Shown here in pieces: positions 14,387 through 22,444 of a stretch of DNA of 40,588 nt. Under the pieces are notes generated by a model that ran no database searches, was not told where the DNA came from, and worked only from the letters and a program-made list of their open reading frames with translations. Position numbers and translations under genes: made by a program. Position 1 is the first letter of the stretch. Each line of letters begins with the position of its first letter. This DNA comes from Candidatus Bathyarchaeota archaeon. GTDB taxonomy: Archaea > Thermoproteota > Bathyarchaeia > 40CM-2-53-6. The stretch spans positions 1 to 40,588 of the forward strand of contig VBAY01000047.1 in NCBI GenBank assembly GCA_005883085.1, read 5' to 3'.

Positions 14387-15889
14387 CTAGCGCCGGCTTC
14401 GAAGCTTCGGATTGAAAATCTCGTCGAGAGCGTAGCCGATCAGAATGAACGAAAGGGAGATGGCTGCTATGAGGATTCCCGGGGGAATGACCCACCACCA
14501 TGGTGGAGGGTTCAAGCTGAGAGCCCCGGAATGGTTCACGTCCTGGAAAATGTGTCCCCACGAGACTATCGATGCGTCCGAGAGTCCCAGAAAGGCCAAA
14601 GCGGCTTCTGACAAGATCGCGGCCGGAACAGACAAGGCGAGGTTGACGTATGTCAGGGAGACGATGTTTGGAAAGATGTGGCGCGACATTATTCGTAAGG
14701 GTCCGGCTCCTGCGGCTTTCGCAGCTTCAATATACGGTCGTTCTCTTAGGGTCAGTACCTGAGAGCGAATGACCCTAGCGAACCCCATCCATCCGAGAAA
14801 GCCTATGATGATTATCACGTTCCAAATGTTAGTTCCGAGGACCTCGACCAGAACTATCAGAAGGGGGAGCGATGGAATGACGAGCATCATGTCAGTGAAA
14901 CGCATCAAGACCTCATCCACGAACCTTCCGAGAAACCCTGCCATCAGACCTATCAAGAGACCTAGACTGATTCCGATCCCAGCAGCCAGGAGGCCCACCA
15001 GTAGCGAGATCCGAGACCCGTAAATGTTCTTGGACAGGAGATCGTTTCCTGCGTTGTCAGTACCAAGCAAGCCGAACGCTGTTCCATAGAGCTTTAGTTG
15101 CAAACTGTCGATGTTGACTTTCGCAGGCCCGTTGAAGGTCAATTCAATTCCATAGGAGTAGGACTGGATGCTGGAGAAAATAATGGTTGCCGGGTCGAAA
15201 CGCGAATTTTGCGTACCGAGGATCGTCTTTACGGGGACATTATTCCAAGAATCTGCGGTGGAATCCAGCGCGGTTGCACCACCCTGAGGAAGCCACTGTC
15301 CGTTGAACGTCATGTCCTGATCTATCAGATTGAATACCTGATCGCCTATCCTATCGATGAAAACCCTTACGTGAACTGGGCTGGCCTGAGATGCTCCTGA
15401 GATGAGCACTGCGAAGCTTGCGATGAACTTCTTAGGAGGACCATGGTAGGGGAACTGGAAGCTCTGGCTCAGTTTCACGGTTCCCGGAGACGCTCCAGAA
15501 TAAGCTAACTGAATACTTCCTTGAGAGGGTATGGATGAAAACACACCTGGCGCGTAAGACATTTGCACATTGCTAATTGTTGAGCTAGACGCGGTAAAAG
15601 CCCACGCTTGAACGGAAGCTGGCGAGCTGAGCAGTGGATCATTCACCACGACTACATTCTTGCTGAGGTAGTAGCCATCTGGAAAGTTCATGACCCACTC
15701 AGGTTGAGCTAGTGACCCGGAAACTATGTCGGACGTGCTATAAGGAGACAGCAGAGGTGCGGCGAGAGCCGTGGAAGAAAAAAGAATGAGTAGAATCATC
15801 CCTATGAGGGCCATCCTGTTTCTCACCAGAAGTCTGAGGAGGCCCCCCGCCCGTTTGAGCTGAAAGCGCGTCCCCGCCTTCGTAACCAT
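14387..15889 (-). CDS. oppC: Peptide-type ABC transporter permease OppC with large external insert
   Basis: The permease core is typical of the DppC/OppC family. Helix 1 is at about residues 27-46. The conserved LLGTDNAGNDLLSKNIYGSR precedes helix 2, and the cytoplasmic EAA loop is intact (YIEAAKAAGAGPLRIMSRHI), as is the ending GYALDEIFNPKLR. Total length is 500 aa against about 300 for the family. The extra ~200 residues (about 50-270) lie between helix 1 and the LGTD motif, where the family has a short extracytoplasmic loop. The insert is Ser/Val/Gln-rich and looks beta-stranded, so it may be an external domain facing the substrate-binding protein. ATG start at 15889; oppB's downstream frame ends 28 bp upstream. 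Confidence 0.92.
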   Translation of the reverse strand: MVTKAGTRFQLKRAGGLLRLLVRNRMALIGMILLILFSSTALAAPLLSPYSTSDIVSGSLAQPEWVMNFPDGYYLSKNVVVVNDPLLSSPASVQAWAFTASSSTISNVQMSYAPGVFSSIPSQGSIQLAYSGASPGTVKLSQSFQFPYHGPPKKFIASFAVLISGASQASPVHVRVFIDRIGDQVFNLIDQDMTFNGQWLPQGGATALDSTADSWNNVPVKTILGTQNSRFDPATIIFSSIQSYSYGIELTFNGPAKVNIDSLQLKLYGTAFGLLGTDNAGNDLLSKNIYGSRISLLVGLLAAGIGISLGLLIGLMAGFLGRFVDEVLMRFTDMMLVIPSLPLLIVLVEVLGTNIWNVIIIIGFLGWMGFARVIRSQVLTLRERPYIEAAKAAGAGPLRIMSRHIFPNIVSLTYVNLALSVPAAILSEAALAFLGLSDASIVSWGHIFQDVNHSGALSLNPPPWWWVIPPGILIAAISLSFILIGYALDEIFNPKLRSRR

Positions 15890-15917
15890 ATGTTAACCCG
15901 TCCCTTCTCGAAGGGCT

Positions 15918-16711
15918 CTACTCGTACCTGACACGAGGGTCCACAATACCATAGAGAATGTCAGAGACCAAGTTGGCCGCTATGACGCACAGAGCAATTA
16001 TGTAGAACATGGCTTGCATCACCGGAAAATCCTTGTACAGTACCGCAGTGTACAACCACAATCCCAGTCCATCCCAGTTGAAGACTGTCTCGGTGATAAT
16101 TGCTCCTCCGAGTATGGATCCGAAAGAAAGAGCGCTGGCCGTGATCAGAGGGAGAGAGGCATTCTTGAAAGCGCCCAGAGACTAGGAGTAACGCTACCAG
16201 GAGGAAACCAGTGAAACGTCAGAGCAAATGCAAAGATCAAGAGTATGCCCATGAAGAAAGTAGGAAGCGAGAACGTGGTGAGAGACCCTGTGACCATGAG
16301 ATTATCCAACGAGCTGCCACGTCTTCGAGAAACGACGATACCTAGTAGCGTTCCAATGACAATGGAAAGCACGGTTGAGGTTCCCAGCAATAGCAATGTG
16401 TTGAACAACCGGCCCGAAGAAACTATTAGCTCGCTTACCGGGAGGTTATCCTTATACGAATATCCAAACTGGAAAGTTAGCAAGTTCCGAACGTACGTCA
16501 CAAACCTCGTCCAAGGATCACCGGTTAGCCCGTACAAGGCGATCTGCTGATTACGTTGCTCCGTTGACAATCTTGGATTTGCAAGAACGGTATACAAGCT
16601 TCCTTGATACCCAGGCATGGCTTCGAAAATTACGAAGTTCAAGACAATCACAAAGAACACAAGGACGACTGTGTACACGATTCTCTTGGCCAGAAACCCA
16701 CGTAAAGTCAA
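15918..16711 (-). pseudogene. oppB: Peptide-type ABC transporter permease OppB, frameshifted with internal deletion
   Basis: The N-terminal frame (TTG at 16709-16711 to TGA at 16145-16147) encodes a normal OppB/DppB start: helix 1, an external loop, then the permease core to FHWFPPGSVTPSLW. The C-terminal part continues in another frame (16181 down to TAG at 15918-15920), starting GAFKNASLPLITASALSFGS and ending GIVDPRVRYE, the normal OppB ending. Between SVTPSLW and AFKNASLP the family normally has about 70-80 residues, including a membrane helix and the EAA loop that contacts the ATPases. These are absent, and the frame changes at the seam (about 16165-16185). The encoded product should not couple to ATP hydrolysis. 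It may be a pseudogene or a sequence/assembly error. Confidence 0.85.
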
Positions 16712-16750
16712 AACCTTACAACCCGAAATGAAAATTTGTTTGGCACTTAT

Positions 16751-17296
16751 TTGAGGCTTGCCGTTGGGTTTAGCAGTCGTATCCGCCTAGCGGATAGGCT
16801 GAACCGCAGCCTGCTGTGCTAGCCGGTGTGAGAGTTGCTGAACCCTCGTGCAGTGTTGGTGGGAACGAGGCTATGCCTGTTGGTGGAGTAGTGGGCCAAG
16901 CGAACGGCTGGACCCAGTTGACGCCCACGAATCTCGACACGATGCCGATCTGTGGAACATCAACCTTTGTAGCTGCTCCGTTAACATCACCGCCTATACC
17001 CTGCTGCCAGTGACCGCAGCCCGTAGAGCCACCTGTCACCGCTTGCCCGACACACCGGGCGACAACGCTGAAGTTGATGAAGTCATGTGTGAAGTCGCCG
17101 TTGTTACCAGACCAGGCCCAGAGAGCCAGAGCACCGTTGCTGTGGAAGTACGAGTCGGTCAAAGACGAGCCCGGCGCATGACCTAGACCATACCGCGCCA
17201 GAGTGTAGCTGCCCCCAATATCAGGGTTCTGAGTTCCATCGGCCTTGGAATCGCATCCAACACCTCTAACTCCGGTGGAAGACTGGCACACCCAAG
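16751..17296. repeat. 546-bp perfect duplicate shared by the two binding-protein genes (copy 1)
   Basis: Identical as far as I can read to 19694-20239 (constant offset 2943). It spans the last ~175 codons and the first bases of the 3' untranslated region, while flanking coding sequence diverges. This indicates recent gene conversion or recombination. Confidence 0.9.
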
Positions 17297-19352
17297 GTCC
17301 CGAGCCTTTCACAATTCCGTTCAGCAGTGGATCATAGCCTGGCTGAATCTTAGCTGGGTCAGCAACATTGCAACTGTTAGGAACGTTACGAGCAGCCACA
17401 AAGCCATCCCAGATAGTGCCAGCGCAACTCGCAGACCAATATCGTCCAGGTATGACCGTTGGAGATGTAAGAGTCAACCTAGTGAACGGCCCCACAGCGT
17501 TGAGGTTGACGTCAAACTGTGTCGGACTCAACACGGTAACATCGGTCATGGGCGCTAGAACAGTACCTTGGAACGCGCCTGTATCTTTTAATGTCCGGAA
17601 GCTAAACTTGACATCCCAGCTTGTGACTTTCGTACCGTCATGCCAGAATAGATCATTTCGAAGACTGAAACGGAATGTCGAAACAGTTCCCGGAGGTGGC
17701 TGATAGGTGAGTTCCGAATTGCTCAATTGCAAACTGTTGACGGTCATCCACTCAATTAGCTGACCGTTTGACGAAGGGTTCGCAATGTTAATGCTGTCGT
17801 AGATGTTGGCGATGATGTAAAAGTCCCAGACCGTATTTGCACGGTAGGGATTGAGACTCTGGGTACTCTGTTTGAAGCCTTGCAAGATCGTGCCCGATTG
17901 TGCTGGGGTAGCCGAGTAGGCACTCAGCCAAGTGTTGAAGTTGGCTATCCCGTTACCTTGATGGTTGACGACTCTCTGCCAGTTGCTCAGATACCCGAAC
18001 TGACTCTTCGGAGTGAACAAGGGCACACTCAGTGCTTTGCTACCTGCTCTGTCTTCTGCTCTATAGCCTGCACTGGTTGACGATGGAGTAGTCGTGCCTG
18101 GACAGTTAGCGAACGTTGGAGTCACCTGACCTGGAGTAGGATCGCCAGGGGCGCTGACGCACGAAGCGAACTCCATCTGAGTAGCTAGAGAATCAAAAGT
18201 CGTATCGCAAATGTACTGATAGTTTCCGGCACCAAAGCTTGGAACAGCTAGGTTCGAACAAGGCCCGCTGGGAGGCTGGATGGAGGGAATTCCCGAAACG
18301 AATCGGCTCTGGTCTTGGAAATAGACGAAATCGAAAGGATAAGCGCCTTGGAAACCCGCGGTATACATGTTCCAGTTCTGATTTACACCCGTTGTGCTAG
18401 TAGTGAAACCGGTGAACCCAGTAATTGGACCAGAAGTCTCTGTAACATAGGGCGCGCAACCTCCGGTGAAAGCGCCTGTGAAGAGGGCACACAAAGCCTC
18501 GACGATACTCTGCCCTGCTTGGTACCGAGGCGGGTCATCTATTCTATCATACATATTCACTGTATGAGCGCTTACAGCAGCGTTGATTCCGGTAAGGATG
18601 CATGTGGTCGGGTTCTTACCTGTTGCAAGATTCGCGTGGATGAAGTGGTCTGCTGCAGCACAAAAGTCAGGTGTACCCAATCCTGGAGTCCAAGCGAAAG
18701 TCGGATGAGAAGGCCCAACTCCCGCGGTCGCAGCTGCAAGATGGTACGCTAGACCCCCAGCGGCACCAACCACACAGGCTGGACCAGACTGAGGAAACAG
18801 CGCATCCCAAGCACACGGATTAGGAGAGACAAGCCCGTCGCTAGGAGGAATACCCACGTCAAGTGGGATAGAAACACCTGCAATGTCAGCTTGAGTTGTG
18901 ACAAATGTGTTCTTGTCAATGAGATGGGCAATTCCTTGCCGAACATCGATACCGCAGGCAGAATTGGTAAAGCTGAAATCACAACCCCAGAAGTTGTTGC
19001 CATTGTGGAACTCTATCTCGTCAAAGTCATGGCTTGAAATCGGGGATGTAACAAAGAAGCCTGGATTACCGCTAAGAGAGGCTGTCAACGTGGGGGGAAG
19101 AGGCCAATCAGTCAGATCGATCGTCTTTGCCTGAATATTGTTGAACTCGGAAGCCTGGTCTGCAAAGATCACAGTTACCAGCGTGTCCATTGAAGGACCT
19201 GATGGATACCAAGGCTCGGTCGGCGCCGCGTTCGCATGCGCTAGCTGAACGGCCGGCAGGTGAAGGGTACTGGACGAGAAGGCTGAAAGCCCAGTTAGAG
19301 AGAACGCGACTGCGAAGAGCGTCAGTAGCCTAAAGGTGGACAAGCTTTTCAA
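16770..19352 (-). CDS. ABC transporter substrate-binding protein (family 5, permuted order), copy 1
   Basis: A secreted 860-aa binding protein. The signal peptide (TTG start, hydrophobic core, LAHANAAP cleavage region) has no lipobox Cys and there is no C-terminal membrane helix. Family-5 motifs are present but in unusual order. VRQGIAHLIDK, normally in the C-terminal half of the family, is near residue 140. SLNPYRANTVWDF, then FRFSLRNDLFWHDGTKVTSW and DVKFSFRTL, normally near the N-terminus, lie at about 500-610. The protein is Cys-rich and ends GGYDC. It lies just upstream of oppB on the same strand and is probably the binding component of this importer. A TATA-like TTTTTA (19386-19391) predicts a leader of about 10 nt. 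Confidence 0.88.
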   Translation of the reverse strand: MKSLSTFRLLTLFAVAFSLTGLSAFSSSTLHLPAVQLAHANAAPTEPWYPSGPSMDTLVTVIFADQASEFNNIQAKTIDLTDWPLPPTLTASLSGNPGFFVTSPISSHDFDEIEFHNGNNFWGCDFSFTNSACGIDVRQGIAHLIDKNTFVTTQADIAGVSIPLDVGIPPSDGLVSPNPCAWDALFPQSGPACVVGAAGGLAYHLAAATAGVGPSHPTFAWTPGLGTPDFCAAADHFIHANLATGKNPTTCILTGINAAVSAHTVNMYDRIDDPPRYQAGQSIVEALCALFTGAFTGGCAPYVTETSGPITGFTGFTTSTTGVNQNWNMYTAGFQGAYPFDFVYFQDQSRFVSGIPSIQPPSGPCSNLAVPSFGAGNYQYICDTTFDSLATQMEFASCVSAPGDPTPGQVTPTFANCPGTTTPSSTSAGYRAEDRAGSKALSVPLFTPKSQFGYLSNWQRVVNHQGNGIANFNTWLSAYSATPAQSGTILQGFKQSTQSLNPYRANTVWDFYIIANIYDSINIANPSSNGQLIEWMTVNSLQLSNSELTYQPPPGTVSTFRFSLRNDLFWHDGTKVTSWDVKFSFRTLKDTGAFQGTVLAPMTDVTVLSPTQFDVNLNAVGPFTRLTLTSPTVIPGRYWSASCAGTIWDGFVAARNVPNSCNVADPAKIQPGYDPLLNGIVKGSGPWVCQSSTGVRGVGCDSKADGTQNPDIGGSYTLARYGLGHAPGSSLTDSYFHSNGALALWAWSGNNGDFTHDFINFSVVARCVGQAVTGGSTGCGHWQQGIGGDVNGAATKVDVPQIGIVSRFVGVNWVQPFAWPTTPPTGIASFPPTLHEGSATLTPASTAGCGSAYPLGGYDC
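18601..18826. repeat. Second shared tract in binding-protein genes (copy 1)
   Basis: Matches 21544-21769 with a single mismatch that I can see (18720), while flanks diverge. It is bounded differently from the 3' tract, so it reflects a separate conversion event. A third, shorter tract with a few mismatches lies at about 18039-18153. Confidence 0.8.
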
Positions 19353-19434
19353 GCTTATCAGCTAGCGACTCGCAACGTTTGACCGTAAAAAGCTATCTAC
19401 AATTTTCCGCCAGAAATGAATCCCCCGCATGATT

Positions 19435-19474
19435 GAGATATTCATGGAACGCTTCGAGATTCCATGTATGTCTC
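19435..19474. promoter_or_regulatory. Long inverted repeat upstream of binding-protein copy 1
   Basis: Arms of 15 nt (19435-19449 and 19460-19474) match at 13 positions. The inner 7 bases CATGGAA/TTCCATG are perfect around a 10-nt spacer. It lies about 45-90 bp upstream of the predicted TATA of copy 1, a suitable place for an operator or activator site. Confidence 0.4.
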
Positions 19475-19669
19475 GCGGAATCGCTTCAAAATGGCAAGAA
19501 AGAAGGAGCAACCCCATCTGCGGACAAGCTATCTACTGCTCTCGGGGCAATCCTTTGATTCACATCCGCCCGGAAGTTTTGTCTGCCTGGCGTCTACCTT
19601 GAGTAAGTCGGCCGTCGGCAACATGTGAGCCTACAACGTTCGGATCATGCAAGGGCCGAGAGTTGAGTG

Positions 19670-19693
19670 GGTAAGAAAAATAAAAGGGGGTTT
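19670..19693 (-). terminator. T-rich terminator after binding-protein copy 2
   Basis: Downstream of the stop, the minus strand reads CCCCCTTTTATTTTTCTT, an oligo-T tract typical of archaeal intrinsic termination. Confidence 0.55.
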
Positions 19694-20239
19694 TTGAGGC
19701 TTGCCGTTGGGTTTAGCAGTCGTATCCGCCTAGCGGATAGGCTGAACCGCAGCCTGCTGTGCTAGCCGGTGTGAGAGTTGCTGAACCCTCGTGCAGTGTT
19801 GGTGGGAACGAGGCTATGCCTGTTGGTGGAGTAGTGGGCCAAGCGAACGGCTGGACCCAGTTGACGCCCACGAATCTCGACACGATGCCGATCTGTGGAA
19901 CATCAACCTTTGTAGCTGCTCCGTTAACATCACCGCCTATACCCTGCTGCCAGTGACCGCAGCCCGTAGAGCCACCTGTCACCGCTTGCCCGACACACCG
20001 GGCGACAACGCTGAAGTTGATGAAGTCATGTGTGAAGTCGCCGTTGTTACCAGACCAGGCCCAGAGAGCCAGAGCACCGTTGCTGTGGAAGTACGAGTCG
20101 GTCAAAGACGAGCCCGGCGCATGACCTAGACCATACCGCGCCAGAGTGTAGCTGCCCCCAATATCAGGGTTCTGAGTTCCATCGGCCTTGGAATCGCATC
20201 CAACACCTCTAACTCCGGTGGAAGACTGGCACACCCAAG
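19694..20239. repeat. 546-bp perfect duplicate shared by the two binding-protein genes (copy 2)
   Basis: Partner of 16751-17296. Sequence diverges immediately on both sides (A/T-rich terminator on the left, GC versus GG difference at 20240 on the right). Confidence 0.9.
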
Positions 20240-22304
20240 CGCTTGAGCCTATCACTAGACCGTTCAGTAGCGGGTCATAGCCTGGCTGAATCTTAGCATT
20301 GTCCGCGGTCATGCAGCTGTTCGGTACGCTGCCCGCAGCGATGTCATTGTCCCAGGCCGCGCCTGCACATGTCCCAGACCAATATCGTCCGGGGATGATT
20401 GTTGGTCCGGTGAGGGTCAGCTTGGTGAACGGTCCTACAGCGTTGAGGTTGATGTCGAACTGTGTCAGACTCAACACGGTAACGTCGACCATTGGGGCCA
20501 AGCCGCTACCCTGGAATGAGCCTGTGTCTTTCAATGTTCGATAGCTGAACTTGACGTCGTAGGAAGTCACCTTGCGACCATCTTGCCAGTACATGTCGTT
20601 CCGGAGAGTAAACCGGAATGTAGACACGGTACCAGCAGGAGGCGTGTAGCCTAGTGCGGAGTTGTCGAGCTGCAAGCTGTTCACGGTCATCCATTCGAGA
20701 AGCTGACTGTTGCTGAGCGGGTTGATGGCGTTTATGCTATCATAGACGTTGCCGATCATGAAGAAGTCCCAGATTGTACTGGCTATGTATGGGTTGAGAC
20801 TCCTTGTTGTCTCCTTGAAACCTTGTCGTATGGTTCCTGCCTGAGCAGGGTTCGGACTGTATGCGCTGAGCCAAGTGTAGAAGGTGGGGATGCCGTTACC
20901 TTGATGGTTGACGACTCCCTGCCAGTTGCTCAGATACCCGTACTGCGCCTTTGGCGAGAACCAAGGTATCGTGTACGCTCTACTACCTGCTCTGTCTTCT
21001 GCTCTATAGCCCGCACTGGTTGACGATGGAGTAGTCGTGCCTGGACAGTTCGCGAAGGTTGGAGTCACCTGACCTGGAGTAGGATCGCCTGGCGCACTGA
21101 CGCACGAAGCGAACTCCAGTTGTTGGCCGAAAGTGTCACCCACCGTGTCGCAGATGTACATGTAGTTGCCAGCGCTGAAACTTGGAACAGCTAGCGAGGA
21201 GCATGGTCCGTTGGGAGGCTGGATAGAAGGTACTCCCGAGACGAACTGGCCGTGGTGCTGGAAGTATAGGGCGTCGAATGGGAACACGCTACCGTAACCA
21301 GCAGTGTACTCGTTCCAGTTCTGGTTGACACCAGTTGGACTGGTAGTGAAACCAGTGAAACCAGTAATCGGACCTTGTGTCACTGAAACGAAGCCTGCGC
21401 AACCCTGGCTGAACGTGCCCGTAAAGAGGGCACACTGAGCCTCAGCTATGCTTAGGCCTCCTTGGTATCGGGGCGGGTCGTCGATTCTGGTGTACATGTT
21501 CACAACGTGAGCGCTAACAGCGCCACTGATGCCAGTGAGGACACATGTGGTCGGGTTCTTACCTGTTGCAAGATTCGCGTGGATGAAGTGGTCTGCTGCA
21601 GCACAAAAGTCAGGTGTACCCAATCCTGGAGTCCAAGCGAAAGTCGGATGAGAAGGCCCAACCCCCGCGGTCGCAGCTGCAAGATGGTACGCTAGACCCC
21701 CAGCGGCACCAACCACACAGGCTGGACCAGACTGAGGAAACAGCGCATCCCAAGCACACGGATTAGGAGTAGGCAGTCCGAGACTCGGAGGAAGAGCGTT
21801 GTCGATTGGGAGCGAGACTCCTGCAATGTCAGCTTGAGTGGTCGTCAGAATGTTCTTGTCGAGCAGATGAGCGATTCCCTGTCGAATGTCGATACCGCAG
21901 GCAGAATTGGTGAAGCTGAAATCGCAACCCCAGAAGTTGTTGCCATTGTGGAATTCTAGCTCGTCATAGTCGTGGCTTGCAATTTGCGGCGTGACGAAGA
22001 AGCCATTGTTACCGCCGAGTGATGTGATCAGAGCTGGAGTTAGTGGCCAGTCGCTTACGTCGACCAAACCGGCCTGCATCTGCGTGAACTCAGCGTTTTG
22101 GTCTGCATAGATCGTGCTTACGAGTGTGTCGAAAGCTGGACCTGCCGGTATCCATGGCACGTTCGGGGCCGTGGCTGCGTGGGCTAGCTGAACTGATGGA
22201 AGATGTACGTTGCTAGAAAGTGCACCTGGAAGACTTGCGAAAGAGAAAACGACAGCAAAGACTAGCGTTAGTTTGATTATAGATATGTCTTTCAATTTTT
22301 CCAA
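19713..22304 (-). CDS. ABC transporter substrate-binding protein (family 5, permuted order), copy 2
   Basis: An 863-aa paralogue of the 16770-19352 protein with the same architecture: signal peptide ending QLAHAATAP, IRQGIAHLLDK near residue 140, SLNPYIASTIWDF near 500, FRFTLRNDMYWQDGRKVTSY and DVKFSYRTL near 580-610, and the identical C-terminus. Outside the converted tracts the two differ, mainly in the regions around residues 40-130 and 440-690, so they may bind different peptides. The TTG start is about 25 bp from the centre of TATA box CTTTTAAG (22325-22332), so it is leaderless. A 23-bp palindrome lies just upstream. It has its own terminator. Confidence 0.88.
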   Translation of the reverse strand: MEKLKDISIIKLTLVFAVVFSFASLPGALSSNVHLPSVQLAHAATAPNVPWIPAGPAFDTLVSTIYADQNAEFTQMQAGLVDVSDWPLTPALITSLGGNNGFFVTPQIASHDYDELEFHNGNNFWGCDFSFTNSACGIDIRQGIAHLLDKNILTTTQADIAGVSLPIDNALPPSLGLPTPNPCAWDALFPQSGPACVVGAAGGLAYHLAAATAGVGPSHPTFAWTPGLGTPDFCAAADHFIHANLATGKNPTTCVLTGISGAVSAHVVNMYTRIDDPPRYQGGLSIAEAQCALFTGTFSQGCAGFVSVTQGPITGFTGFTTSPTGVNQNWNEYTAGYGSVFPFDALYFQHHGQFVSGVPSIQPPNGPCSSLAVPSFSAGNYMYICDTVGDTFGQQLEFASCVSAPGDPTPGQVTPTFANCPGTTTPSSTSAGYRAEDRAGSRAYTIPWFSPKAQYGYLSNWQGVVNHQGNGIPTFYTWLSAYSPNPAQAGTIRQGFKETTRSLNPYIASTIWDFFMIGNVYDSINAINPLSNSQLLEWMTVNSLQLDNSALGYTPPAGTVSTFRFTLRNDMYWQDGRKVTSYDVKFSYRTLKDTGSFQGSGLAPMVDVTVLSLTQFDINLNAVGPFTKLTLTGPTIIPGRYWSGTCAGAAWDNDIAAGSVPNSCMTADNAKIQPGYDPLLNGLVIGSSAWVCQSSTGVRGVGCDSKADGTQNPDIGGSYTLARYGLGHAPGSSLTDSYFHSNGALALWAWSGNNGDFTHDFINFSVVARCVGQAVTGGSTGCGHWQQGIGGDVNGAATKVDVPQIGIVSRFVGVNWVQPFAWPTTPPTGIASFPPTLHEGSATLTPASTAGCGSAYPLGGYDC

Positions 22305-22324
22305 AGGAGGCTTCGGGGTTTTTC

Positions 22325-22332
22325 CCTTAAAA
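22325..22332 (-). promoter_or_regulatory. TATA box of binding-protein copy 2
   Basis: The minus strand reads GGGATAAT-CTTTTAAG. The same element, GGGATAAA-CTTTTAAG, precedes the membrane-anchored cohesin-like gene (23906-23921). Confidence 0.55.
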
Positions 22333-22342
22333 GATTATCCCT

Positions 22343-22365
22343 GAAACGGTCTCCGAGACTGTTTC
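22343..22365. promoter_or_regulatory. 23-bp palindrome upstream of binding-protein copy 2
   Basis: GAAACGGTCTC-C-GAGACTGTTTC: 11-nt arms with a single mismatched pair around a central C. It lies 11-33 bp upstream of the TATA box, a typical operator/activator position in archaea. Confidence 0.5.
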
Positions 22366-22444
22366 AAGGTACATCTAGAGCAGGACTGGGATATTTGTAG
22401 AATACCTTGACATTCCGTGTGTTAACAGCGGTATTCCTCGCCGG

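Larger units (their letters stand above)
19353..19712. other. Intergenic region between the two binding-protein genes
   Basis: This 360-bp gap holds the core promoter of copy 1 at its left end, a long imperfect inverted repeat (19435-19474) and, at its right end, the T-rich terminator of copy 2. I see no gene. Confidence 0.5.
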
